Assembly: GCA_032433765.1 (NCBI GenBank)
Contig: JAVIAB010000025.1
Span: 33,334,115-33,398,114, forward strand
From: Megaustenia siamemsis
Taxonomy: Eukaryota > Mollusca > Gastropoda > Stylommatophora > Ariophantidae
Direction of reading: 5' to 3'
Length of the DNA: 64,000 bases
Below the pieces are notes generated by a model. That model did not search any database and had not been told where the DNA came from. It saw only the letters and a list, made by a program, of their open reading frames with translations. This document shows positions 45,443-54,985 of the stretch, piece after piece. The position numbers and the translations under genes are program-made. Within the stretch, counting starts at the first letter, position 1. Every line of letters begins with the position of its first letter.

Positions 45443-45600
45443 TTAATTAAGATTTATAGACTCAAATATTTTTGTGCCAGAACACCCAAGAAACTTTCAA
45501 ATAAATTTTGAAAAGCTAATAATGAACTGATAACCTAAAGCCATGTTTTCAGATTGTGCTGTACTTTTTTTTTTGAAGCATATATTGTCCAATTCAACCA

Positions 45601-45695
45601 ATGGCAGTGCAGCAAGTGAGAGAGGATGAGTTTGAGTGTGCCATCTGTATGGAGTGTTACACGCAGCCTTGCCGTATTCATCCATGTCAACACAT
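45601..45695 (+). CDS. Gene 2 exon 1: RING finger, first half (RNF114/166-type E3)
   Basis: ATG at 45601 opens MAVQQVREDEFECAICMECY, TQPCRIHPCQH and splits an Ile codon (AT|C) at donor GTAAGTAG. It carries the first RING ligands C13, C16, C29 and H31; the rest are in exon 2. No in-frame ATG lies closer upstream and a T-rich stretch precedes it, so a 5' UTR exon further upstream is possible. RING fingers recruit the ubiquitin-loaded E2. Joined over five exons the product matches the RNF114/125/138/166 family, cytosolic/nuclear E3 ligases acting in ubiquitin signalling. Confidence 0.88.
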
Positions 45696-45751
45696 GTAAG
45701 TAGTTCTGAATTTGTGATTTCAATAATATCCTCTTTGTTCCCATACGTTCT
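45696..45751 (+). promoter_or_regulatory. Gene 2 exon 1 splice donor and intron start
   Basis: GTAAGTAG directly follows CACAT. The phase-2 break is completed by the C that opens exon 2, giving H31-I32-Y33 and preserving the RING spacing, which fixes the donor. Confidence 0.8.
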
Positions 45752-46370
45752 GCTACCAATGCCAGACCTCAGCTCTAGACTCAAAGATATTAAGGAAAAT
45801 AACCACTACCAAGATGAAATGTGTTAAACAAATTATATAATCAGCCTGAGAGATCAGATCAGAAATGAAGAACTGAGATAAAAGCTAGGAATATTTCCCA
45901 GCATTGAATCCATAAAGAAATAACATATAAAATGATTCGGCCATGTGATAAGAGAGAAAGGCCAAAAAACAACACAATGAGCCTTTAACAAATGTTGTGA
46001 GAACACCAGACTTGAAGACTGACCACAAAAAAAGAGGGATTGATGGAATATTAGAAACACTAGGAAACATAACAGTAGCATAGGCCAACAGAAGAGCAAA
46101 AGAGGGATTGATGGAATATTAGAAACACTAGGAAAAATAACAGTAGCATAGGACAACAGAAGAGCAAAAGAGGGATTGATGGAATATTAGAAACACTAGG
46201 AAACATAACAGTAGCATAGGCCAACAGAAGAGCAAAAGAGGGATTGATGGAATATTAGAAACACTAGGAGAAATAACAGTAGCATAGGACAACAGAAGAA
46301 TAAAATATTGCAAATTATATCTCCCCATGACGCTGAAAGGCAAACTAGGAAGGAAGTAAGAAGAGTGATA
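45752..46370 (+). mobile_element. LINE 3' part (family D) with a 66-bp internal array
   Basis: Matches 37680-38095: CTACCAATGCCAGACCTCAG, AAATGATTCGGCCATGTGAT, ACTAGGAAACATAACAGTAG. The segment GGGATTGATGGAATATTAG to CAGAAGAGCAAAAGA is tandemly repeated four times (about 46020-46290). It ends GGAAGGAAGTAAGAAGAG. Lies in gene 2 intron 1. Confidence 0.85.
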
Positions 46371-46798
46371 TTGCCTAAAGTAATGCCCCTTAGCTGCATG
46401 ACCCAGGTGCCCTTATTCAGCTTGGGGCTACTGTAGAGCATCAGGTTGTGTTCAAAGCAGTATCCTTTACATTGCCAAGACAGTGTGTTATCACCATGTT
46501 ATCGATACTCTCTAAGTCGCCTATAAGTTAAAGTCCCTTCGTGTCTTGTGACATACACGCAATATGATGTTAGTGTCTATATAATTTTCTATGGCTCTCA
46601 ACACATTTACCAGCATTTATACTGTAGTGATGCACACTTCAATCTGCTGGCCAGGCAACATAATATGTTATAGACTGCTAAAATGGTACTATATGGTGAG
46701 CTGCAGTAAGGTATACACCTACAAGATGAACTCTATTACTGCTTTAAAAATACACTCGAGACCTCATTAAATAGCCTAGTTGGGAAAACCACTTTATT
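46371..46798. other. Gene 2 intron 1, nothing recognised
   Basis: No exon or repeat family assigned; the sequence is of mixed composition. Confidence 0.4.
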
Positions 46799-47010
46799 AG
46801 GACCCCCCCGGTCAACCCAGCCGCTGACAGAAATGGGTACCAGGGTAGTACTCTGGGTGGGAATGTGAGGAATACCGCCTCACATTGTGAATTTTGATGC
46901 TAGAAGCGACACCATCCAGAAGTCTCCAAACACTTCTGGATAGGTGGCCGAGGACATATGTGTGAAAACTCAAATGTTAGGATGCCGATTCAAGGCACGT
47001 ACTTTACCTT
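46799..47010. mobile_element. SINE (family zeta)
   Basis: CAACCCAGCCGCTGACAGAA, ATGGGTACCAGGGTAGTACT, CCAGAAGTCTCCAAACACTT and AGGATGCCGATTCAAGGCAC are shared, inverted, with 10150-10345 and in part with 41567-41719 and 48690-48805. Confidence 0.75.
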
Positions 47011-47271
47011 TCATCTGTTTGAAGAGTGTAATACTAGATCTTCTATATCATTAGATCCAACCACTGCAATAATTACAATGATCCTAATCTCAGTAGTCAG
47101 TTAATTGTGACACAAAGTCTTGTTTTTGGGAGATCAGTGGAAGAAATTAAGTTAGATCTTCATCTACTTTGTATTCCTGACCCCAATGTTTCATTGAAGT
47201 TCTCATAGTTCATGCAAATGAGAGTGAATTGTATTCTGTCAAATATCAATCACATGTCATATCAATTTCAG

Positions 47272-47422
47272 CTATTGCCTAGAATGTCTTCAGGAACTGC
47301 GGACACATTTAAATTCACACTGTCCACAATGCCGATCTGATATACAGTGTTTGGTGCCAGCAGTTGATGTAGAACTGAGAATGTCCATGAGTCAAACGGT
47401 GTGCTCAGATTGCAATATGGTG
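47272..47422 (+). CDS. Gene 2 exon 2: RING second half and first C2HC cysteines
   Basis: Bounded by acceptor ATATCAATTTCAG and donor GTAAGTTTG; enters in phase 2, leaves in phase 0. It encodes (I)YCLECLQELRTHLNSHC, PQCRSDIQCLVPAVDVELRM and SMSQTVCSDCNMV. It supplies RING ligands C34, C37, C49 and C52, completing a C3HC4 finger with exon 1, then C76 and C79 of a C2HC finger finished in exon 3. The last codons plus donor are the source of the array just downstream. Confidence 0.92.
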
Positions 47423-48085
47423 GTAAGTTTGTTAATTATCTGTATTCAGATTGCAATATTGACACTGTGACCTTCCAGGCATGTCGTAAGAGGCGACTAA
47501 GGAGGTTGATCGATGGCTTGACAAGCTGTCATTGTAAAAAATGTTGTTATGGAAACAGAGCCATATATTTTAGAAGCAGTGATCTCTGCAATATGTGCCA
47601 TTTTGGCATGCAAGATTTCTGTTTTGAGATTGTGGTTCTGCCCTATGTGCCGTCTTCGGCTCGAAAGGACAATAGACAGATAGATTGCAATATGATGGTA
47701 AGTTTGTTAATTATCTGTGTTCAGATTGCAATATGGTGGTAAGTTTGTTATTGTCTGTGTTCAGACTGCAATATGATGGTAAGTTTGTTGATTGTGTTCT
47801 GATTGCAATATGATGGTAAGTTTGTTATTGTCTGTGTTCAGACTGCTATATGATGGTAAGTTTGTTAATTGTGTTCTGATTGCAATATGATGGTAAGTTT
47901 GTTGATTGTGTTATGATTGCAATATGATGGTAAGTTTGTTGATTGTGTTATGATTGCAATATGATGGTAAGTTTATTGATTGTGTTATGATGGTAAGTTT
48001 ATTGATTGTGTTATGATTGCAATATGATGGTAAGTTTATTGATTGTGTTCTGATTGCAATATGATGGTAAGTTTGTTAATTATCT
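47411..48085. repeat. Array of exon 2 donor-junction copies, split by a SINE
   Basis: Units of about 35-40 bp reading GATTGCAATATGATGGTAAG, TTTGTTGATTGTGTTCT. The exon 2 end TTGCAATATGGTG and its GTAAGT donor start the series, and about ten further copies run to 48080, each keeping GGTAAGTTT. The first copy was split by the SINE at 47460-47681. The intron therefore holds a ladder of consensus 5' splice sites. Confidence 0.93.
47460..47681 (+). mobile_element. SINE (family alpha) inside the donor-junction array
   Basis: AGATTGCAATAT at 47448-47459 is repeated at 47682-47693, a 12-bp target duplication taken from the array unit itself. The body is GACACTGTGACCTTCCAGGC to CGAAAGGACAATAGACAGAT. 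So at least one array unit existed before the insertion. Confidence 0.88.
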
Positions 48086-48185
48086 TGCACATGCATTTTT
48101 TAAATTGTAGTTTGGGTACAGCTTACATAACCACTTTCTCTCGTGATCGCAACAGTTACTCCAGCTCCAAGGGAAATGTTGGTCT

Positions 48186-48905
48186 AGTGGGTTTTTAGAG
48201 CTGTTAGAACTGACAGTGCATCAGTCAGTATCACCAATTTCTTGTGCATGTTATTTTTGTATTGGATAGCCAGTTTTGCAGCATCTTTGAGGACTTCAGT
48301 TTCTGCTTTATAGTTGTTTGAGAATTTCCCAGTAGCTATTGACTTGGTGATCTCTTTCTGATTATTCAGCCTCAAGAACACACCTCCTCCTCTATTTCTG
48401 GTGGCATTTGTAGCAGAGCCATCTGTGTATATGTGTGACCAGGAGTCCTGTGGGTAGTTGCTGTTTGGATACCTTTTTTCATGATTACTATTATGTCTTC
48501 CTTAAGTTCTGGTATTTTGTGTTTCCCATGAGGAGTCATATCAGATGAGCTTATGAGTTTCGACATTGTTTGGGACAGTACTGGGTCACTAGTTGCCAGT
48601 TCTTTAGAGATTGCAGCGAAGTTACTCCTCTTTAGTCTTCCTTTTCCGAAACCAGTTATTCTTTGGTGCATGGGGTGGCTAGGGAGTATTGATGCTTGAG
48701 GCAACACTATCCAGAAGTCTTTGAACACTTTTGGATAGATGGCCGACTACATGGGTGAAAACTCGCATGCTAAGATACCGATTCAAGTCTCGTACCTTTT
48801 CCTTTATCCATGGTTTCCTCATGGGTTTACCCTTCTCTGGGTAGTGAGATATGATGTCTAGCCCTCTCAGATAATAGTGAAAAACAGGAGGTTCTGTATG
48901 CATGA
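48186..48905 (-). mobile_element. LINE fragment (family G), linker to RNase H
   Basis: Minus strand: KPMRKPWIKEKVRDLNRYLS (cut by a zeta SINE), GRLKRSNFAAISKELATS, IPELKEDIIVIMKKG, then SHIYTDGSATNATRNRGGG (RNase H start; YTDGS carries the first catalytic Asp), EVLKDAAKLAIQYKNNMHKK and LVILTDALSVLTALK (second acidic site). It ends where 10480-11095 would continue, so the two window fragments together span the RNase H domain of this family. Confidence 0.85.
48690..48805. mobile_element. SINE piece (family zeta) inside a LINE
   Basis: GATGCTTGAGGCAACACTAT, CCAGAAGTCTTTGAACACTT and AGATACCGATTCAAGTC match the zeta family. The family G LINE frame resumes on either side. Confidence 0.7.
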
Positions 48906-48939
48906 ACCCATGACAATCTAAAGTTAAAAAGAATCAGCC

Positions 48940-49075
48940 CTATAATGACCACTGTTAACAAAAATGTTATAAAAATCTACCTGTGCTGAAGACAGATGTG
49001 TCGGGCTGAAAGGTGCGGATTTGTATATTTTTACTGTAAATGAGTGAATCAATGCAACCACGCTCACTTAACGGT
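48940..49075. mobile_element. Short SINE (family epsilon) tail
   Basis: GATGTGTCGGGCTGAAAGGT and CCACGCTCACTTAACGG match the 3' part of the epsilon SINE in the orientation opposite to 61060-61200. Confidence 0.5.
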
Positions 49076-49289
49076 TGAACTCTGTGAAGAAGGTCGATTG
49101 TTCTTTGAAATGTTGACCTTCCACACTAGTGTGCTTCTTGATAAGCTTTGTATCAATGACTTGCTGAATCCAATACATCCACTGCCTTGACATGCCCAGG
49201 CCATAATTTTTGTTTACCTCAGAACAAACCATTGCACCAGTTTTACTGCTTAGGAATAACTGACACTGACAAATGTCACTGAAAAAGTG

Positions 49290-50665
49290 GCTCAGTCTCC
49301 AGAACACCTTCTTTAGTCATGCTGAACTTTGACATAAAACCTGGCCCAGTCCCCAGAACACCTTCTTTAGTCATGCTGAACTTTGACATAAAACCTGACC
49401 CAGACTCCAGAACACCTTCTTTAGTCATGCTGAACTTTGACATAAAACCTGACCCAGACTCCAGAACACCTTCTTTAGTCATGCTGAACTTTGACATAAA
49501 CCTGGCCAAGTCTCCACAACACCTTCTTTAGTCATGCTGAACTTTGACATAAACCTGACCCAGACTCCAGAACACCTTCTTTAGACATGCTGAACTTCGA
49601 CATAAACCTGGCCAAGTCTCCACAACACCTTCTTTAGTCATGCTGAACTTTGACATAAACCTGACCCAGACTCCAGAACACCTTCTTTAGTCATGCTGAA
49701 CTTTGACATAAAACCTGACCCAGACTCCATAACACCTTCTTTAGTCATGCGGAACTTTGACATAAAACCTGACCCAGACTCCAGAACACCTTCTTTAGTC
49801 ATGCGGAACTTTGACATAAACCTGGCCAAGTCTCCACAACACCTTCTTTAGTCATGCTGAACTTTGACATATACCTGGCCAAGTCTCGAGAACACCTTCT
49901 TTAGTCATGCTGAACTTTGACATAAACCTGACCCAGTCTCCAGAACACCTTCTTTAATCATGCTGAACTTTGACATAAACCTGACCCAGACTCCACAACA
50001 CCTTCTTTAGTCATGCTGAACTTTGACATAAACCTGGCCAAGTCTCCACAACACCTTCTTTAGTCATGCTGAACTTTGACATAAACCTGACCCAGACTCC
50101 ACAACACCTTCTTTAGACATGCTGAACTTTGACATAAACCTGGCCCAGTCTCCATAACACCTTCTTTAGTCATGCTGAACTTTGACATAAACCTGGCCAA
50201 GTCTCCAGAATACCTTCTTTAGTCATGCTGAACTTTGACATAAAACCTGACCCAGACTCCAGAACACCTTCTTTAGTCATGCTGAACTTTGACATAAAAC
50301 CTGGCCAAGTCTCCACAACACCTTCTTTAGTCATGCTGAACTTTGACATAAACCTGACCCAGACTCCAGAACACCTTCTTTAGTCATGCTGAACTTTGAC
50401 ATAAAACCTGGCCAAGTCTCCACAACACCTTCTTTAGTCATGCTGAACTTTGACATAAACCTGGCCAAGTCTCCACAACACCTTCTTCAGTCATGCTGAA
50501 CTTTGACATAAACCTGGCCAAGTCTCCACAACACCTTCTTTAGTCATGCTGAACTTTGACATAAACCTGGCCAAGTCTCCACAACACCTTCTTTAGTCAT
50601 GCTGAACTTTGACATAAACCTGGCCAAGTCTCCACAACACCTTCATCAGTCATGCTGAACTTTGA
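49290..50665. repeat. 53/54-bp minisatellite, about 26 copies
   Basis: Units of CCAGAACACCTTCTTTAGTC, ATGCTGAACTTTGACATAAA, CCTGACCCAGACT, mixing two types: 'CTGACCCAGACTCC' and 'CTGGCCAAGTCTCC'. The types alternate in short runs. In gene 2 intron 2; no relation to the exon 2 or exon 3 ends was seen. Confidence 0.96.
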
Positions 50666-50804
50666 CACAAAACAAACAACATACAGCTAAAATTGTGGTT
50701 ACAAAATGAAAACTATGACCTTTATCCTGGCAACAGTTAAAAAGACATAGCTTCTTGAACGTGGAGAGAGACTTGTTGACTTCTTTATTGTTTATCTCAA
50801 ACAG

Positions 50805-50917
50805 GTACCATTGCTCTCCCTGAAACAGCACAAACACACATGCCTTGGTGTGACAAAACTTCAAGCAATTGATGATCACAGTCGGCACATGACAGCAACA
50901 GGAAGCTCATCATCAGT
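50805..50917 (+). CDS. Gene 2 exon 3: completes the C2HC finger
   Basis: Acceptor GTTTATCTCAAACAG, donor GTAATTC; phase 0 in, phase 2 out. It encodes VPLLSLKQHKHTCLGVTKLQ, AIDDHSRHMTATGSSSS and a split Val. H91 and C95 complete C76-x2-C79-x11-H91-x3-C95, the C2HC finger that follows RING in this family. A neighbouring donor two bases earlier (GTGTAA) would break frame with exon 4, so the AGT|GTAATT donor is chosen. The rest is a Ser/Thr-rich spacer before the C2H2 fingers. Confidence 0.87.
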
Positions 50918-50961
50918 GTAATTCATTTCTTTATTTATTCCTCATTTTTTTTTTTTTTTCC

Positions 50962-51222
50962 AACTTTTACCTCTGATGAAGTCCCTAGAGACTAGGAACA
51001 GAATTTTGTGTGTTAATCCATTTTTCCCTGGCAGCCGTGTGCACAGGGGTCCCTCGCTGTACAGGCAGATAACTCCGTCCTTCGGAGGTACTCATATTTT
51101 TTCCGTTCATGAGTAATTGACGTTTCAAGCCAGGCCTCGATTCTGAGATGGGGTGGATTTGAACCCACAACCTCTCTGTCTTGAGGCTGGCATCTTGCCT
51201 CAAGACCAACCAGTCCCCCTTA
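50962..51222 (-). mobile_element. tRNA-related SINE (family gamma)
   Basis: Same order as 44092-44395: ACTTTTACCTCTGATGAAGT and CCCTAGAGACTAGGAACAG at the left, GAGTAATTGACGTTTCAAGC in the middle and the inverted head CTCAAGACCAACCAGTCCCC at the right. Directly follows exon 3. Confidence 0.85.
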
Positions 51223-51409
51223 TTCTACATTGATATGTGATGTTATTTTTTTACCTCTGACAGGCATTCACATAATTAAAGGGATGCAATTGGTTAATTT
51301 TTTTCCGTTATCATTAACTTTGGAGTTATCCTAATGAACTATTTTTATTCACAGCACAGCATTTAGTTAGTTTTAAAATATTTTAAATGGTCTGCATAAG
51401 TGCACAGAA

Positions 51410-51620
51410 TGGAGCCATGGTAGCTCATTGGCTAGTGAACTGGACTACTAGTGACAAGAGGTCGGTTTCAATCCAATCGATGGCTTCCAGGTTCACCCAG
51501 CCTTAATATGTACCAGTATTTTCTGGGAATGAAAAGTGGCATGGGCGTAATATTGAGCACCAATATTGTCTCTCCTAGAGAGTGTGATGGGGCTCAACTT
51601 CTTCTTTTTTATTTTATTTT
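51410..51620 (+). mobile_element. tRNA-derived SINE (family beta)
   Basis: GGTAGCTCATTGGCTAGTGA (A-box-like), CAAGAGGTCGGTTTCAATCC (B-box-like, mutated) and GTTCACCCAGCCTTAATATG match 59730-59850. The body has diverged; the end is GTGTGATGGGGCTCAACTT. Confidence 0.75.
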
Positions 51621-51659
51621 AATCGAAATTTACAGATAAACCAAAAAAAAACTACTTAG

Positions 51660-52890
51660 GGAATATGAATCTATATTTGATTACTTCCATTAAATGTTGC
51701 TTCTTTCCCTGTCCACTATAAAGATCTATATTTGATTGCTCCCATTAAATGTTCTTTCTCTCCCTGTCCAAAGGTCTATATTTGATTCTTCTTTTTCTTC
51801 CTTTCAGGTCCCTGTGGAGCATAGGTCTTCATCAAACACTTTCCAAGCCGTTCTGTTTCTTGTCATTCTTTTAAGATCATTCCATGTCTTCCCCATCATC
51901 TTGATCTCTGCTTCTATCCGTCTTCTCCAAGAATTTCTTGGTCTTCCTCTTTATCTTTTTCCCTGGGGATTCCAAAAAAGGGCCTGTTGTGTAATACTCT
52001 CAGTTGGCTTCCGCAGTGTGTCCTATCCAGTGCCATCGTCTTCGCTGCATCTCTTTATCGACTGGTACATTTCCATAATTCTATATTAGTGATTTTGTCC
52101 TGCCATTTCCATCCTTTTATTCTGCGTAAGCATCCATTAATGAAAGTCTGTATCTTCATGAGTGTCATTTTAGTTGTTTTCGATGTTTCACGGCCATATA
52201 ATAAGATTGACTTCACATTTGAGTTGAAAATTTTTATTTTAGTATTTAACCTAATTTCTTTGGACTTCCATGTTTCCCAGTGCAATGAAAGCTCCTCTTG
52301 CTTTTGATATCCTTATTTTGGTATCATTTTATGTATTTACTTGCTTCCCATTAAATGTTCATTCTTTTCCTGTCAACTATAAAGTTCTATAATTGATTGC
52401 TTCCGTTAACTGTTCTTTCTATCCTTGCCCACTATAAATTTCTATATTTGATAGTTTTCATTAAATGTTCTTTCTATCCTTGCCCACCATAAATTTCTAT
52501 ATTTGATTGTTTTCATTAAATGTTCTTTCTATCCTTGCCCACTATAAATTTCTATATTTGATTGTTTTCATTAAATGTTCTTTCTATCCTTGCCCACCAT
52601 AAATTTCTATATTTGATTGTTTTCATTAAATGTTCTTTCTATCCTTGCCCACTATAAATTTCTATATTTGATTGTTTTCATTAAATGTTCTTTCTTTCTC
52701 TGTCCACCATAAAGATCTATTTATGATTGCTTCCGTTAAATGTTCTTTCTCTCCCTGTCCACTAAATTTCTTTATTTGTTTACTCTAATTGTTCTAAATG
52801 TCTCCTCAACTCTTGCATAAATTATAGTTAAATTTGCTTTCATTAAATGTTCTCTCTTTCGCTGTCCAAACACTATAAAGTTCTATATTT
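51660..52890. repeat. 55-bp array split by a LINE
   Basis: Units around TTCTATATTTGATTGTTTTC, ATTAAATGTTCTTTCTATCC, TTGCCCACTATAAA. Diverged copies lie at 51660-51795; the regular part is 52335-52760, fading to 52890. A family A LINE (51798-52330, minus) sits in the middle. In gene 2 intron 3. Confidence 0.9.
51798..52330 (-). mobile_element. LINE 3' part (family A)
   Basis: Inverse of 20720-21240: CCTGTGGAGCATAGGTCTTC at the left, CAGTTGGCTTCCGCAGTGTG, and KSKEIRLNTKIKIFNSNVKS, ILLYGRETSKTTK on the minus strand. Frames are broken but readable. Confidence 0.88.
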
Positions 52891-53040
52891 GCTTACATTA
52901 AATTTTATACTTTTCTCTTTACATTTTTACATCAAATATCTTGTTGGAAGTAGTGCAACATTTTCTCCATTATAAGACAAATGTGTTCTCAATGGATGCC
53001 AATAACCATTACATTAATTGTTCCAAAATTTCTTCGACAG

Positions 53041-53155
53041 CCTGGCACCAAATAGATCTACATTCACATGCCCCTACTGTGATCAGTCAAACCTTTTATG
53101 TTTGCAGCTTGTAGATCACTGCAACGTGTTCCATTTACATTGCTCAAAGCAAGTG
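53041..53155 (+). CDS. Gene 2 exon 4: first C2H2 finger
   Basis: Acceptor AATTTCTTCGACAG, donor GTGAGTC; phase 2 in, phase 0 out. It encodes LAPNRSTFTCPYCDQSNLLC, LQLVDHCNVFHLHCSKQV. C130-x2-C133-x12-H146-x4-H151 is a C2H2 finger. NR-TF-CPYC is a hallmark of the RNF114/125/138/166 family (the human members have NRYTFPCPYC-type sequence here). Confidence 0.93.
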
Positions 53156-53196
53156 GTGAGTCATTCTATTACATTGAAAGTTATATGTTGCTTAAT

Positions 53197-53935
53197 CTTC
53201 GTAATGTGTGGCCAGTCCCAATATTGCATAATCTTCGTAATGTGTGGCCAGTCCCAATATTGCATAATCTTCGTAATGTGTGGCCAGTCCCAATATTGCA
53301 TAATCTTCATAATGTGTGGCCAGTCCCAATATTGCTTAATCTTTGTAATGTGTGGCCAGTCCCAATATTGCTTAATCTTTGTAATGTGTGGCCAGTCCCA
53401 ATATTGCTTAATCTTTGTAATGTGTGGCCAGTCCCAATATTGCTTAATCTTCATAATGTGTGGCCAGTCCCAATATTGCTTAATATTTGTAATGTGTGGC
53501 CAGTCCCAATATTGCATAATCTTCGTAATGTGTGGCCAGTCCCAATATTGCTTAATCTTTGTAATGTGTGGCCAGTCCCAATATTGCATAATCTTCGTAA
53601 TGTGTGGCCAGTCCTAATATTGCATAATCTTCGTAATGTGTGGCCAGTCCCAATATTGCTTAATCTTCGTAATGTGTGGCCAGTCCCAATATTGCTTAAT
53701 CTTCGTAATGTGTGGCCAGTCCTAATATTGCTTAATCTTCGTAATGTGTGGCCAGTCCCAATATTGCTTAATCTTTGTAATGTGTGGCCAGTCCCAATAT
53801 TGCTTAATCTTCTTAATGTGTGGCCAGTCCCAATATTGCTTAATCTTTGTAATGTGTGGCCAGTCCCAATATTGCTTAATCTTCTTAATGTGTGGCCAGT
53901 CCCAATATTGCTTAATCTTTGTAATGCCTGGCCAA
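53197..53935. repeat. 36-bp minisatellite, about 20 copies
   Basis: Units of TTAATCTTCGTAATGTGTGG, CCAGTCCCAATATTGC. The 36-bp period keeps frames open (308 codons plus strand, with WPVPILLNLCNV repeats), and one of these frames begins in exon 4. These are repeat translations. The array starts 42 bp after exon 4 but is not a copy of the junction. Confidence 0.95.
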
Positions 53936-54175
53936 TCCATCCCTGTTTCCTTTTCTTGATCTCTGTTCCTGTTGTGATGAGGCCAGTTCATTCCAAAAGG
54001 CTTTCTATGAGTGTCCTACATTGAAACAATGATGTATATTGCAAGTTAGAAAGTCTGTGATTGTAAAAGATAACTATAAATAATGTATCTCAAATTTTGT
54101 GTGCATATTTTATTTTATTCGCTATTGTTTTTATTATCATCTTATCCCTAGATTATGATACCTATTTGTGACTCA
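53936..54175. other. Gene 2 intron 4, nothing recognised
   Basis: Mixed AT-rich sequence with no exon candidate. Confidence 0.4.
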
Positions 54176-54610
54176 CGATACTTTCCAAGTCGTTCTGTTT
54201 TTTGCCAATCTTTTAAGATCATTCCATGTCTTTCCCATCATCTTCATCTCTTCTTCTATCTGTCTTCTCCAAGAATTCCTTGGTCTTCCTCTTTGTCTTT
54301 TCCCTGGGATTCCAAAAAAGGGCCTGTTGTGTAATACTCTCAGTTGGCTTCCGCAGTGTGTGTCAAATTCAGCGCCATCATCTTCGCTGTATCTCCTTAT
54401 CCACTGGTATTTGACTGGTACATTTTCATAATTCTATGTTAGTGATTTTGTTCTGCCATTTCCATCCTTTTATTCTGCGTAAACATCCATTAATGAAAGT
54501 CTGTATCTTCGTGATTGTCAATTTTGTTGTTCTCCATGTTTCACAGCCATATAATAGGGCCGACTTAACATTGGAGTTAAAAATTTTTATTTTTGTATTT
54601 AACATTTAAC
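54176..54610 (-). mobile_element. LINE 3' part (family A)
   Basis: Inverse of 20760-21200: CCAAGAATTCCTTGGTCTTC, CTCAGTTGGCTTCCGCAGTG, TCCACTGGTATTTGACTGGT and CAGCCATATAATAGGGCCGA. Nearly identical in the 3' UTR to the 20170-21250 copy. Confidence 0.87.
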
Positions 54611-54784
54611 CTAATACCTCATAGCATTATTCACTGCGTATAGGTACACAGGAGGGGGGGGTGTGTTTTGCCATGTAAACTGTCAAATTTTGATGCTGTT
54701 AATTATTACTACATAAACATGTGAGAGCTGGAAAACAACAGGGGAAACAAAGTTGAACGCATTCGAAAATAAATGTCTAAAGAA

Positions 54785-54985
54785 AAAACTTTCATCATCA
54801 TGTGCCATATCGGTAGTCGTAGGCGATCATGTCCTTTTACAATCGTCTATCCACAGTGAATCGTATCAATTCTGTTGTTGACTGTTTTCCATGCCATGAC
54901 ACCAAGTTATCTAGTATATTCTCTTTCTGTCGTCCGCGATCTCCCTCTCTCTGTATTTTGCCAGTTGTAACCAAGTATTCATCAG
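54785..54985 (-). mobile_element. LINE 3' end (family B2)
   Basis: CATCATCATGTGCCATATCG, TCAATTCTGTTGTTGACTGT and GTATTTTGCCAGTTGTAACC match the inverse end of 6112-6300. Immediately abuts a family C LINE. Confidence 0.8.

Noticed and set aside
49276..49829. Repeated MSKFSMTKEGVLESGSG frame
   Set aside because: Translation of the 54-bp minisatellite; frames shift wherever a 53-bp unit occurs.
53018..54024. 199- and 308-codon frames (IFVMCGQSQYCL, WPVPILLNLCNV repeats) that begin in or beside gene 2 exon 4
   Set aside because: They leave the RNF frame at a good GTGAGT donor and are then just the 36-bp repeat translated. The exon 5 sequence continues the conserved protein, so the array is intronic.
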